Below are positions 1 to 12,270 of a stretch of 64,000 nucleotides of DNA, one piece after another (position 1 is the first letter of the stretch; each line of letters begins with the position of its first letter). The stretch is from Apricaphanius iberus. Taxonomy: Eukaryota; Chordata; Actinopteri; Cyprinodontiformes; Aphaniidae. A model generated the notes under the pieces. That model ran no database searches and was not told the DNA's origin. It saw only the letters and a program-made list of their open reading frames with translations. Both the position numbers and the translations under genes were made by a program. The stretch spans positions 124,001 to 188,000 of the forward strand of contig JAPXFQ010002461.1 in NCBI GenBank assembly GCA_028564705.1. Reading direction: 5' to 3'.

Positions 1-640
1 CTCACCGTGTGCCGAGTTTTCAGGGTCATGGCTGCCTGCTCTCGTTGCCGTTTGTTTCTCATCCTTCACAATGTCAGTGTTGGTCTGTTCAGACATTTTA
101 AAAGTATAAGCTGCGGGCATTTATGTGCCCCGCTGGTTTGATGTGATATTGCTCTGATGGCTTGTCCTCACAGAACGATACGCCTAAGACACTCAACCTG
201 AGCTAACATAAAAAATAAAAAACATTTTCTTTTCCGACAAATGTTGATTTTATTTGGTGAAATACATTATTCCTGTGCCTCATTAAACAGCTGTAGTTTT
301 GAAATTAGGAATAGCTATAAATGCTTTATTTGCACTTTATTTTTCATATTTCTTCCGGCTGAAGTGTTATATAACAAGACAGAAAAGGAACTGTGATGCA
401 ATGATTTGTTCACATAGTACATAATAGAACCTTTCTCTATTGTTCCACTCTGAAGAATTTTAGGCATGACGGCAGCAAAGTAACGAATTCACATGAATAC
501 TCTATTAGTAAGGGCAAAAGTACAACACTACAATACTGTGTAGATTTTAATAATAGCATACTCAAAGTCAAGAAATGTATAACAAGAGTAGGATCATGTA
601 AAAACTAATATTTGCACGGAGACCTGGGCGAAAAATAAAT
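1..640. other. Flanking DNA, nothing recognised
   Basis: AT-rich non-coding sequence upstream of the first transposon relic. I see no exon, transposon end or RNA gene here. It is probably flanking DNA of oxr1, or an intron of a longer oxr1 isoform whose first exons would lie before the window; that is inference. Confidence 0.4.
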
Positions 641-696
641 TGAATAAATTCACATTTTTGTTTGAAGGCGACTTAAAAAATACGTAAATCCAGTTT

Positions 697-1152
697 TTGT
701 GTGATGACGTATTTTTGTCTCCCTGGAGCTTCCATAGCGTTAGCTTCACATATCGGTATGGCGAGCGACAACAACATCATGGCACACACAAAACAGCAAA
801 AGCAAGCGACAAAATGGCTATCGGTGAGAGAGAAACATCTACTTCCAAGACAGGAATAAAATCATATGTTGTTTGGAACTGGTATGGGTTTTTCTGTGAC
901 AGCTGTGAGCAAGAGCCATCGCAGTCAAAGGCAGCAGTGCCACAAATCTATTCCAACACCTTAAAGAGAGGCATACAGCCAAATATGGAAAATGCCAGTT
1001 TCTCCGAAACAAACAAAACCACAATGCCACAACAGCTAACCGTAGCCGAATCCTTTACAGACGTTGCCTGCCGTTTGCATTTATTGCTTTCCTTAATAAG
1101 TAGGCAGAGAAATTGGGGAAAACCAACCTTAAATGGAATAAAAAAGAAATGA
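697..1152 (+). pseudogene. Degraded BED-finger hAT (ZBED-like) transposase N-terminus
   Basis: An open frame of about 151 codons that does not resemble a host gene. Its middle (about residues 40-120) follows the layout of the start of fish hAT/ZBED transposases: a VVWNWYGF stretch like the S-VW-x-FGF start of a BED finger, a cysteine pair (FFCDSCEQ), then a region corresponding to the histidine part, then QLTVAESFTDV resembling the Q-x-T-x-x-x-SF segment that follows the finger. The second zinc-binding pair (H-x-H) is not recognisable, so the finger is broken. The catalytic hAT core is not found downstream. I call it a relic; the family assignment rests on pattern memory and is moderate. Confidence 0.45.
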
Positions 1153-1616
1153 ACCGAAGATTTTTTTTTAGGCCATATCGCTCCAGCCCTACTTGCACTT
1201 CTCTTTGTATTAAGAAAGACAGACTATTTACAAAATGTGAAAAGAAAAAACTACACTGTACACCTAGGATGCAGCAGTCTGTCATTAAAAGAACTCTTCA
1301 GTTCGGCAACAGCCTCATGCACTGGTGATGAGTGATGCTGTTGTACAAAAAAAAACTGCACTGGGTCATGGGGGCATCCTAGGACAGAGCTGGAACAGCA
1401 TAATGATACAAAAAATAATAATAATTCTTTCTGAATTTCTATTGGGGAGAAAATACTATAACACTTTTAGCCTGCAAGTAATTTAACGTTGAGGTTTTGA
1501 CCTCGCATGGCAAAAAGCTTGGATGCTACTGGGTTAAAATAAAACCAGTCTTCTTCTTTGAAAACAACTTGCTGCATTACTGACACCGTTTGGTAGTGGT
1601 AGTGCATTGCGTCCAG

Positions 1617-1932
1617 AAGGGCTGGGTAAAGATATCGATTCATCAAATCCCATGAATTGATTCAGTCCACCGGCCAGTGGCGGCGCTGTGGGCAACACTC
1701 TGGTGAGTGCGTTCAGCGTTGTACAACACATGTACAACATTCCCGTACCATGACAGGAAACATGCTGGGTTCAATTTGTTCTTAAAAATTGGTAGTACTG
1801 CACATATTATTTATTGTACTTAATTACTAATGCATTTATTTATCATTGAATCGACATTAAAGCTAATCGAATCAAAGCTTCAAGAATGGAAATGGAATCG
1901 AATTGTGAAATTCCTAACAATACCCAGCCCTG
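1617..1932. mobile_element. Short hAT-type MITE (CAGGGCTGGGTA ends)
   Basis: A 316-bp element. The left end reads AAGGGCTGGGTAAAGAT and the reverse complement of the right end reads CAGGGCTGGGTATTG, matching the C/T-A-GGG termini of hAT elements. The 8-bp flanks GCGTCCAG (1609-1616) and GTGTTCAC (1933-1940) agree at 5 of 8 positions, consistent with a decayed target duplication. The interior has ATCGATT and AATCGAAT-type subterminal repeats and no coding capacity. Confidence 0.6.
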
Positions 1933-1940
1933 GTGTTCAC

Positions 1941-3200
1941 TTGTCATTCAAAACAAGGGAGATCTACAGGGTATGAGACTAGTTTCGTTTAAACTTTGAC
2001 TTTGTCACAACTGTTTGACTCCAACATCTGGTCCCTTCTCCAGTGATATATAAGTTTGATGTACTGCAACTCGTGCCTAGAGGCTTCTGCTTCGGTCATA
2101 TTTTTGTGTATATAAACTAGAGCGTGTTACTCTTGGAAGCACTCAGAAGTTGGGGGGGGGGGACCATCTGTTTCTACAAAGCTGTCACCAGAATCTCTAT
2201 TTTCTTAGTTTTTCTTTGAGTTAATAAAGCGCCAGGAAATTTGAGAGTGTGACTGACTTACATTATTTTTATATTTATTCAGTGAGGCACTTGGTAATAT
2301 AAAACCGTTTTGATTATTTTGTAAACATATAGCATTAACTATGTTCCAATAATGGACTCATTATCATAAATGAGTCCCTCCCTACACTGTTAATTACATC
2401 TTCACTGGTTCCTAATTGACTTTTGCTGCTGCTCCTACCCACAAGGTTGTATCCATTAAACCACAAAGACACCTCACACCTCAAAAGATGCAATATGTCT
2501 GTGGCCCGTAATTTAGCCGACGACATATCCATCTAGGGTGGGATTCATTATCCAGTTTAGTGTACTTGTGGACCAAGCGATGTCAGGTGATGGATGACGA
2601 GTGTCTGAGGTGAGGACAGCTTTACAGCAGCTGGGGGGGTGCAGGGGAAGAACCCCTGTTTTGCATCCGTCTTGGATTTTAGATGTCAGTCTGGCTCTGA
2701 GTTTTGCACCACTCCTTGTGCACTTTTGTGTCGTTGGGTGGAGTCTATGCCCGTCTGGGGGCACAGAGCCACCGTTTGATGGAGCTAAGTGATTTATGAG
2801 AGGTTTTTTAGGGTAATGATGAAATTTATGGCTGTGTCTGACTTTAAAGGAAGGTAATTAACTCCTGCGGAGGGGTTCAGCACAGATAAGCCAGTGGACA
2901 GTGACATAACAACGTGTTTGCTTTGTTTATTTGCCTGGCAGTGCCTGTGCTGCGGCTCCTCTTTTTGTCTCCCTGTCAGGTTTATTGTGGACTTAACCTT
3001 CAGCACTCCGCTTGGCTTTATTATTTTAATAAATAACCGTGCATGAAGGGAGCAGTGGTGCATGTCTGATGCATGTCCTTTCTCCTTCCCATCCTCCCTC
3101 ACCGTCTCCCATCATCCCGTGTTCTCCTCCTTCCCCCTGTCTGCTTCTGCGCCTATAATTAAGTGTCTTCTGGAAGCTGTCACGCATCTCCACATCTTAC
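1941..3200. other. Non-coding DNA with a G12-type run
   Basis: No exon or transposon end recognised. A short poly-G run lies near 2151-2162. Around 2930-3030 the sequence is less AT-rich and looks non-repetitive, but I can assign no function. Confidence 0.35.
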
Positions 3201-3560
3201 ACGGCTCTCTCACTAGGGGGGTAGTATGAAATGCATGCACAAGACGGAAAGAGCGATTGACCGATGTGTTACTGAGGGTAAGCCAGTGGTCATCCGCCGC
3301 CGAGGCCGCCCAGGGTCTTGCCGAGGCCTGAGACAGCGCAGACGCCCACGGAGGATAGATGACCCTATGTGGGCAGCGGACGAGGCGCTGAGGGATGGCC
3401 GCTCTGGCGCCACCGCTCATCGATCACTGCTAGCCGCCCTGTAGAAGTGTCCTGGGAGACGAGCCGGGCAATAACAGTGGGTTGAAATGTAACGGTGGTG
3501 GCTCGGTGTCCGGCTGGATGACATGCCACCACCCCCGCCATCAGGTTTCCTACCTCTGCT
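3200..3560. other. GC- and CpG-rich patch, function unknown
   Basis: This stretch stands out from its AT-rich surroundings by high GC and many CpG (for example the gccgccgaggccgcccagg region near 3295-3315). Open frames of 60-100 codons run through it in several frames on both strands, which GC-rich DNA gives by chance. I see no start context, splice signals or known domain, so I do not call a gene. It could be a small CpG island, an unannotated exon or a regulatory patch. Confidence 0.3.
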
Positions 3561-3757
3561 AAAAGCATTAGGCTGAAATACAGGTTTATCTTCCCGCCCT
3601 CTTACCATACTGACATCATTCATGAAGGTGAATATGACATGCAGTCTGTATTTAATTGTTTATAGAGGTCTTATGGCAACAGAAGATGAGCTATAGACCT
3701 TCATTTTTAATATAACATGCAAAAAAATAGTTTTTGATAAGATAGGCTATAACAGAA

Positions 3758-5336
3758 TAGGGCTGGGTGATATGGCCTCAAATGTATACTGTGATATAAT
3801 CTAAAGCATGTGCTGTAATTATATCTATTGTGATATATACATTTTTTCTTGATATATGTCAAAATGACTGCGTATGAGCATTCTCACTATCCTGATACTT
3901 TGAAGCAGAACAACTTCCAAAATGTTTAGAATGCAATTGAAAGAAAATGTGTTGTGTTACGGGTGGGCGGTGTGGCAAAATGTTCATATAACGGTATGTT
4001 TTAAAAAACATAACTGTATTACGGTATTTAACTGTTTTTTTGTTGTTGTTTTTTTTGTTTTTTTTGCCATACAAGACCGTTCATATCCACATTATCTTAT
4101 AAGAATGAAGAATATAAAAATATGCTTTAAATAACCCATTTTACTTCCATATAGACTGCATCATATTATATTTTCCAGACACAGGTGAATGATACAAAAA
4201 TAATTAAAATGATTATGATTCTAGTGGGCATTCTTGATGTTCTAAGGCTGAATGTATAATTGTTTTTAAACCTCGCGCCGCGAGCAACAAATTGCATCTT
4301 CTAATTGCTATGCATGTAGTACTGAATAATCCCGCTAGGGGACAGAGTATAGACTCAGATCTGATTTTGCCAAAGAAGAAGTAAAATAAACATGGCGACC
4401 GTAGGTGATTATTAGCTTGTTAATATTCATATAACAACAGAAAAAAAGACGCAGAAGTATCGTAGATGGTATGTAAAACAAATGTACCTCTATTTTTAAT
4501 TTCTTTCTTACTGGTTTTGCCGTCGTTGACCTACAGACGGTCAAATAGTGCTCACCACTTCCCTCTACTGGTTACTTTCAATAGCGTTTGTAAAAGGTAT
4601 GCCTTTCGGTTCTCGTTTGACATTTTAAAGCCAATAAACTTTTTCAACTATAGACGAGGCTCCTCTTTTTTGGAATTACTTCATCAGAATTGTATGCTTC
4701 GCTCCTGCCAGCAGCTGTACTTAGTTAAAAACTTTATGTTCTACACTGTGGTGAAGAGCGCGTAGCAGTGAAATTGGGTCCTGGCTGAAACACTTCGCCT
4801 CATTAAACGTTCCGGAAGTTGTCCGAGCTTTTCACTGGTATAGGGGTATATTAAAAATTCATATCATAATGAAAATAAACACCGGTTTTCGGTATGAACC
4901 GGTACACCGCCCAGGCCTATATTGTGCGATATGGATTTTAAAAAATATTCAAATGTTTTTCCAAACATAGGTGAGATAAAGATATTTTAAATTAAATAAA
5001 AGCCACATGTTATGAACATAAAGTTCAAACTTTATTGGTTACTTAATGTCGCACAACATGAAACCTGCACATATTTGAATTAAACATGCTTCTAAGGTTA
5101 ACAAATTGGTTTTCTGTTAAATGTAAACCAAAAATTTTTATCTTGCAATATCTAGAGTAAAGGCAAACACTAACCGTCAGTATTTATTTTTCTTGCATAC
5201 TTGGTACAAAGTATATAGGCACAGCTTGATGACATCATAGAAATGTGTAATCGCAGTAGGGCGTTATAATCAAAATCTCTACCATTAGCTAAATTGATAT
5301 TATTTCTAACTTATACATTTAAATTATCCACTACTG
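3758..5336. mobile_element. Outer hAT-type element, TAGGGCTGGGTGATATGG end, split by a nested MITE
   Basis: The left end is TAGGGCTGGGTGATATGG. The right end (ATCCACTACTG) reverse-complements to a related CAGTAGTGGATAAT. The flanks TAACAGAA (3750-3757) and TAATAGAA (5337-5344) agree at 7 of 8 bases, a convincing hAT 8-bp duplication. The body is interrupted at 3958-4919 by another element. A second copy of the same sequence lies at 36815-37245. It is non-coding. Confidence 0.7.
3958..4919. mobile_element. Inner hAT-type MITE nested in the outer element
   Basis: The 962-bp insert begins TACGGGTGGGCGGTGTGGC and its other end reverse-complements to TAGGCCTGGGCGGTGTACC. The inverted ends therefore share TGGGCGGTGT. 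The flanks TGTTGTGT (3950-3957) and TATTGTGC (4920-4927) agree at 6 of 8 bases and both mismatches are transitions, as expected for an aged 8-bp duplication. No transposase frame is visible; short frames inside are AT-rich noise. Confidence 0.7.
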
Positions 5337-5409
5337 TAATAGAACAACTAAAAGAAGTGCCTAGTTTAAACATGGAAATGTAATAGTAAGGTAGTGTTTT
5401 TATAGACTT

Positions 5410-5870
5410 TTTATAGTTTCTCAATTAGGTTTGGGGTTGGACTTTGACTAGGCCACTTGTAGGATGAACTTATCCCCTCAGGCCCAGTCTTTTTTTTTTT
5501 CTCCAACGATGTGCTGTATAAAGCTCCATCCATCTTGTCAACTCTGACCAGCTTCCCTGCCTCACTATAGAATTGCCACAGCATTATTCTGCCACCACTT
5601 CTTTTTACTTTTTATTTTTTATTGTCTCCCAGATGATTCACAATTTGTTGCCAGTTAAACGTTTACATGTAAGGCAGAAATATCAGGCTTGTTGCCACAT
5701 AATTGACAACTTTCTTTAAGTCTTTGCCCTTTCATTATGCCTGGACGATGCTTTGGGTTGTTGCAGCATAGCTTGTAACAGAAACCTCCATTTCTGAACC
5801 ATGGTTGTAATCTTCTGAAGCTTTTAAGTGGTTGAAAATCAAGTAGGTGGGGATTATGTTCCTCCAAGTC
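5410..5870 (-). pseudogene. Tc1/mariner relic
   Basis: The + strand text matches the antisense of a widespread fish Tc1-like transposase gene: ggttggactttgactagg, then ctccatccatcttgtcaac, then ctctgaccagcttccctg, then a gcattattctgccaccac block. In intact copies these lie in the same order. Here the frame is destroyed by gaps and a T-rich expansion, and neither terminal repeat is present. Only a transposase fragment survives. Confidence 0.6.
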
Positions 5871-5879
5871 TAGCCTAGA

Positions 5880-6730
5880 TCTTCTCTATCTTTACTTTTT
5901 TGTCTTGTTTTTTTATATAGCTATTCTTATCTCTGTGGCACATTTGTGCCTCGTGGTACAATGACAGTCAAGACTTTTATTCTGTTATCTTCTGTAATTT
6001 ACTTGTCCTTCCTCTTTCTGTATTTTGTCCTTTTATTTTTTATTTTATTCCCATTGTATTGTGTAGTATCTCTATGCTAAATAGATATAATTTAAACTTG
6101 GGGCTATAAAACTGGCATGAACCAGTTCTGTCCCTTCTGTCATAACTAATGGGTTACCAGGAAGCACCTGTGGGTTTGACTTACTTTACACCATCTGCTC
6201 CTTTATTTCACAGTCGTTCAGTTCTGCTAAGCATTTCAGTCTGAATGCGTAATCTGAAATGCACTGTTTCAGCCGGTTTCGTTTGGTTTGCATTCTGTGT
6301 TACCCTTAGATGGTGGGATGTAGGCCAGACTTGATACGTTTCCTTAAATCAGGAAACTGTTTTCTGATGCTGGCTGATGGATGTTTAAATGGGGAAAAAC
6401 AAAAAAAGTAGGGCCTCAAACCAGAAAAATTTAAATTACATGCTTTAGAGGTAGTTATTATAAGAATGTGTTATTTCACCGTAAAACATCTAATGTTTTT
6501 CAGTTCTTTTTTCGATTTACTTTATTGTGTTTATGTATAAGTTTATTGTTTATTTTAACCACTTCTTGAAATAACATATGATTTGAAGAAAAGCAATTTG
6601 AAGGGTTTGGTCATTTTGTGTCTCTCCGGGACACAAAATAATCATTAAAAAAGCATCAGCTACTCTGTGTATAGTTATGTCCCAGAATTTTTCTCACATA
6701 GGAAAAATGTTTATTGTGTTCACATGAGGG
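5880..6730. other. AT-rich non-coding DNA
   Basis: T-rich, with no recognisable exon or transposon end. Reported as empty. Confidence 0.35.
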
Positions 6731-6736
6731 CTAGTA

Positions 6737-7855
6737 CAGTGGACCCACTGCCTATCAGTTCAGTGGCTCACTTATTTGTGGATTCATCTGTTGTGGATTT
6801 CTTGGTGGAACATGAGTCTAAATTATACTTGGGAAAATCCACCTGTCCACCTGCATACTTTTGTTTTTATAGCTAAACTTTTGAGTGATCGTTACTTATA
6901 CTGTTATGTTTGTAAAAACCGACTATCATTACTAAACATTAGTTGATTGTACTATTTAGTTGCACCAATCGTGTTTAGTAGTGATATCTTGGCATGTTTA
7001 GTTTTACAACAAAGGGGAGGGGCCTAATTTCAAAACTGCTCTGGTCATATCACAATCTACCAATCAGGACAGGGGGAAAGGTCCAGCAATCAACGACCAC
7101 ACCTCCCATTTAACTTTCAGCATCCCAGCAACACAGCTAACCCAACACCACGACAAAGGAGCGTATCACAACAGATCAACTATATGGCTTTATGTGAAAT
7201 GTTAACCACAAATAACCAAACCAAATAATGCTATTGTTGGTTGAAGCAGAATACTATGTTATTCCTGGAATTAAATATGTGGAAAGTTACTAATGCGCTA
7301 TTACTGCAATATATTTCTGAAGAGAATTTATTGTCTGTTAATGTGTAGATTTAGAAAATAAGATTATGGTTACACTACATGCAATAAATCTAACTATTAA
7401 ATTCCAGAAATACAATCTGATAAACATGAGTAATGCTTAAGGCAATTACTCTTAAACATTAGTTTTAAAACCTCGAGTTCTTTAGTAAGGGATTATCTTT
7501 GACACAAAACGTAATGTAAGCAAAGCTTGATTTGTTTGGTCTTTTGATTTTTGTAAAAATTAGACATCCCAGTGCAATCACATACCATAAGCGGCTTTAG
7601 TAATGATTACTAATTTGGGTTTATAGTGTAGTTGATTCAGCTGGGAAGCCAGTCCAGGTCCAATCCAGTTGTAGCATTTATTCTTTGGTGCTAATTGGCT
7701 GTACCCCCCAGAGCGGAAATAAGGAAGACTGTAGATGGTAGCCCCTGCAGTATAGCCAAAACAGTTTCCACTGTGTATACTAATCTATTAAGGAATATTT
7801 TATGTTTGAACTATTGAAATAGGCAGTTAGAATGTTTATAGAGCAAGTCTGAAGA
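6737..7855 (+). repeat. TA-flanked repeat, left end CAGTGGACCCAC (copy 1)
   Basis: Starts with TA followed by CAGTGGACCCACTG. A second copy at about 15045-15311 keeps the other end, which reverse-complements to CAGAGGACCCACAGG and is also flanked by TA. The two copies share the block ATTGGCTGTACCCCC (7696 and 15094 regions) and a later TTGAACTATT-A-A block. Matching ends plus TA flanks suggest a non-autonomous Tc1/mariner-type family. The right end of this copy is lost. No transposase is seen. Confidence 0.5.
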
Positions 7856-7919
7856 ATTTCCCAACTTCTGCTTTTTCAATGAAGTACAAAGTATGGAGAT
7901 CACTGAAATGTACAGTTAT

Positions 7920-9050
7920 GTCAGAGGAGACGAGGACACACCACCTTTAGGTGTAATACCTTACAACAGTCGTCTTTATTTGTTAAGTTAAGTTTTTCTT
8001 GTGGCTTTAGAATACTTTAATATACCGACATGTTTATAGTCAATTCAATGACCGCAAAAGGCCTGGATCCGGTTTGGAAAAATTAGCCTGAATCCTCAAC
8101 CCTACACCACCATGCTTGGTAGTTAGTGTGGGAGATTTACTCTGATATGCTGTATGATATTCGACAAATATCGTTTTATGTAGGTTGGAAATCCCAAAGG
8201 TTCTTGCACACCCTCACCTGTTTGCCCGGAGATGGAGAAATATTTGATGATGGTGAGGACATAAGCAACACTGAAAACTGACTTTTATTACCAGAACGAG
8301 ATGTTCCAGGTTATGGCCTTCATCACATTATGGCCTACAAAGATTAAACAGTTTGTATTTAAACTGAAAAAAGGTCAAAGTAATATATCTCAGTCTAACA
8401 GTTAAGCTAACTCAAGGGGAAGGGTTTCATGGTGGATGGCTCTGGGTTATACCTTTTTCAATCAACATTACGCTAATTGGCGTATTACACTGCACTCTAA
8501 CAGTGAGCAATAATTCAAAGTTCGTAGAAAATGCAAGTAAAAACAAAGTAGACTCAACAGTAATAACAGTAATAAAAAAACCAAACATCAGTGGCTTTAC
8601 ATGCAGTAAGATAATACCAAATTATTGCCTTAGTCGTACTTGAATTTAAACTGAACTGTCTGCTATTAATCGAGATAATGCAGCACACCAAGATAACACG
8701 GTTAAAAAGCTGAACTGCTCTCTATGGAAGTCACAACCCAGCTTATTACAGCTGTTACATTCCTGGGCACCCACTTACCGGAAATGATGAGACTACAGAA
8801 GCAGGAATAACACCTGTGCGACTACAACACAGCAGCAACAACACAATCAGACAGTACAGTACGTACAAAGTGTACTGTGCTGCAGCGTTGTTGTTGTACA
8901 TTTTTCCGGCATATCCGGCTTTTACTCCGTCTGCTTCATTATTGCCCGCATTTGCTTGCCATCTTGTGACGTCATAAGCCAATAGGAAGAATGCCAAGGT
9001 GAAAGGGGCACATCTCGCCACCTAGCGTCGTGGAGTAATTCAATTTTCTA
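7920..9050. repeat. Repeat-like non-coding DNA, unclassified
   Basis: Contains ctacaccaccatgcttgg (about 8101-8120), a phrase familiar from dispersed fish repeats, and a CpG-bearing segment at about 8880-9030 that resembles the edge of a transposon. An open frame on the minus strand (8755-9021) shows no known domain. No terminal repeats were found, so I leave it unclassified. Confidence 0.3.
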
Positions 9051-9232
9051 ACTGACATGTAAACTTGGATGAAGACTCCCATTTGTCTAAAGGTATTATC
9101 TAGATTATTACCATGGCTTAGTTTTAATGTGCATGTGCGCACACTAACTGATTGTTTAGGATATTAAAAAGAGACATTAAGCACACAACAGAAACTTAAT
9201 TCACACTTTCAGGACGAAACTCACTGACTAAG

Positions 9233-9765
9233 GCCATGTCCACACGTAGCCGGGTTTTTTTTAAAACAAATTTTCTCCTCCGCTCCTTTAGGAAAAAAAT
9301 CTCCATCCACACATAACCGGATAAATGCGTTTTTCAGCACATTCATAGAGGTGACAAACCTGTGGGGGGCAGTAGTTCTCCCAAATCCTATTCGCTCAGA
9401 GTAACTTTCTGTCGTCCATCTTCAGCACGCAGCAGTCACGCAAACAAACAAACGCGCTTTAACAATGGATGATGCCAACACAGCTCGGAGGGCATAAATG
9501 CTGTTTTTGAGATTAAACACAGATCGCAGAAGTGATGTTGGAGCATTTTTAAGTCGCGGGTAGTGACGTTACGGCACTTAAGACTCAGTTTTCATCCGTC
9601 CACACGCAGATACTGAAAACAGAGAAAACGCAGATCTCCACTTTGGCCGGGCAAAAAAAAAATGTTGTTGGTCCATCCTGTTTTAAAAAAATATATAATT
9701 TCTGGAGCCGAAAATCTGTGTTTACGTGTGTATGATACGTTTTGTGAGATACGTGTGGACAAGGC
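9233..9765. mobile_element. MITE-like element with GTCCACACGTA ends
   Basis: The left end reads GCCATGTCCACACGTAG and the right end reverse-complements to GCCTTGTCCACACGTATC, a clear imperfect terminal inverted repeat over 533 bp. The inside has repeated CGTTTT/CAGATC-like subterminal motifs and no coding frame. I cannot see a clean target duplication, so the superfamily is unassigned. A distinct relative with GTCCACACTA ends lies at 20918-21432. Confidence 0.6.
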
Positions 9766-9779
9766 ATGATTGATGTCAA

Positions 9780-12260
9780 CTTATCAAAGGTTATCGTTCT
9801 AAAAGTCTTGTGTTGCTGCATTCTCTAGAGAAAGATTCTCCAGGCAGCTCCCAAACAACAACTACCTAGCAGTTAATATGCTAGCTGAGGCCTGTAGAGT
9901 CACAGTGGGAGTTTTTTTGTGGGGAGAACGGCTGCATGGGCTTATCTTTTGGGTAATCTGGGCTTTCCTCTCCGTGGAATATGTTCAACTATCCAACTAC
10001 TTTTCACCTGTGAATATTTCACCCAGCATTTGCTGAAAAACTTCAAATCTTTTGAATGTTGCCCTTTTTTAAAAAACTTTGCCAGATTGATAGGCTTAAC
10101 AGTTGGTCATTTCCGATTTCTCTCCCCGCTGGCATGATGTGAACAGTGTCAAAGCAAACACATTTAATGTACATTTTTTAGCTTCTTTCAAAAATTGCCT
10201 GTTAGTCGGCAATTCTGACTCGCAAACGATTTGTTTACTTCAAACGCTGCTTTGCTCACAATTGTCCGCACACTTTCTCTTGGAACCGGGACTAATGGGC
10301 GATTTTATTAAAAGCTGTTAGGCTGTGTTATGACTCATGGGCCCAAACGATCTGAGTGCTGCTCACATAAGCGTTAAGGATGGTGCAAATTCAATAATGT
10401 GTTTTTCTTGAGAAATAATGACTTGATGAAGCATGTTTGAGTGATGGCAGTCAGATTTTGACACTGAAAGATGAAACGGCCCTCTTTCTCCAGATGATCC
10501 GGTGATTCAGCTGGGCATTGTTGAGCTCTTAACAGGCACGTAACGCGGTTGAGTCATGTTACCCGCTCATGAATATTTGGGTGCCGCTGCCAGCGTGAAA
10601 AACATGCTCATCTGTTGTAGTGTTGACAGGCTTGTTGAGAGGTAAAGTCAGGGAGGGTGTGGGATTTTCTGACAAGGGCTGTTTAACACCTGCGATTGTT
10701 GCCATTGTACGGAGGCCTCCGTCTGATTCCTCCTGGCAGCCGACTCTCTTTATTGGTCGTCATCTTGTACGAGCTGCCGAATAATGGAGCAGAACGGCGG
10801 TGAAATTCTCAACAATGTACGTTCGCTGTTTACGCTCCAGCTCCATAGACGCTTCAGAAACGCCATCTGACATTCATCACGACGGCGATGACTATCTGAA
10901 ACCATCAAGCCGTACCTCCATAAAGCCCCTAAACAGATCGCACTGAAAGCCTTGCCTGTGTTTGCCAGCAGGTACATTCGTGCAGCATGACTAAACTCTG
11001 CTGCGTCCGTCCTGTTTATTTCAGCTGTTACAGCAGATTGGGATTGTGCGAGAACTTGTTCCTGCATTAGGTGCCCGTATGTGTTTGAATGTTAATGTAC
11101 AAACGGTAGTGTATACACATGATGAGCCCTTTTTACGTGACTATGTCTGTCAACTTGAATTACGTGCCGTATCCTACTCTCCTTCTTTGACAGATGATCA
11201 ACTCTGGTGTACATATTTGGCCAACATTCTGATTTATTTTTTTTTTAATTTTACCCACAAGATAATTCCACATGTCTACTAGAGATGGCTCGCTGGTAGA
11301 CTCCACATGCACCAATTATGCTTCAAATCCCAGAATGATTTGCTGGAGTGTTGGTTTGTAAATCAGGACCAAGAAGGCCCTGCTCCTCTGACATATATTA
11401 GCTACCCATGATATTACCGGCCGCATTGGTAGGAGAAGAGATGTATCTGGATTACGTCTAATTTGAGTAAAACCAAGATTTTTTTTGTGTGTGTGTTTAA
11501 AAAAACAAAACATTTTTAACCAATGCACTACTTAGACTTCCATAGCCGAGAGTGATGTCAACCCACCCGGGGCCTACCATCTTGTTTTACAAGGATGCTT
11601 TACAGGCGACCCCGTTAGAAAATGATGAGAAAGGTGGTGATTTAGATTATGAATGCAGTATGTAAAAACAAAAACCCAAATCTCGTACTGTGAGAAGAAA
11701 CTTGCTTCACAGAATTTACAGATTCAGATTGCTCCAAACTCTTTTTTTTTTTTATTACCTCTGAAAAAAACACAATACACATCAAACATGCTGGCTTAAG
11801 TAGAACAAAGTGATTTGTGTACTTTCCATGCAGTGATGATGCTCATGTAGTTTTATGAGAACAGAGGGAATTCTTTCATTTTTCCTCTCTGATCACACCA
11901 TAGCTTAGTTAGAGGGTGAAGTTGTTCTTAGATGAAATAGTTGTGTTCTGGGATGTGCACCGTGTGTTTCCCAGCCACTGTACGGAGCAGGACTCCAGGC
12001 TCCTCTGAGGAACTTACGGATGATTCGTTGAACGCTTCGGGCGGCCGTGCAGCTAGACAGTACATCACTGAGGTTGTGGGAGTCGCATTGAGGGACCAAG
12101 CTGAACACGATGCCAAGCTCACCAGCAGGACTGCTGATTGTCAGAAGGCAAGAGTTAGTCAGATTAGATCCTCCTGAAAGCCTATCAGGGGCCTCTTTAA
12201 TCACTGTCAAAGCTGCTTGTTCAGTTCTTACTGAAACCTAACTCGCTCTTACTGTAGTTT
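9780..12260. other. Mostly unique-looking non-coding DNA
   Basis: This 2.5-kb interval lacks obvious transposon ends and is less AT-rich than its neighbours, especially 10500-11060 and 11930-12200, which contain several CpG. Minus-strand frames of about 100 codons (10750-11067, 11905-12210) have no recognisable domain or splice context. It could hold conserved non-coding elements of the oxr1 locus; that is a guess that needs cross-species alignment. Confidence 0.3.
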
Positions 12261-12270
12261 CCTGCATGTA

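Noticed and set aside
8755..9021. Minus-strand frame with a hydrophobic stretch
   Set aside because: No signal peptide at the start, no known family, and the region looks repeat-derived.
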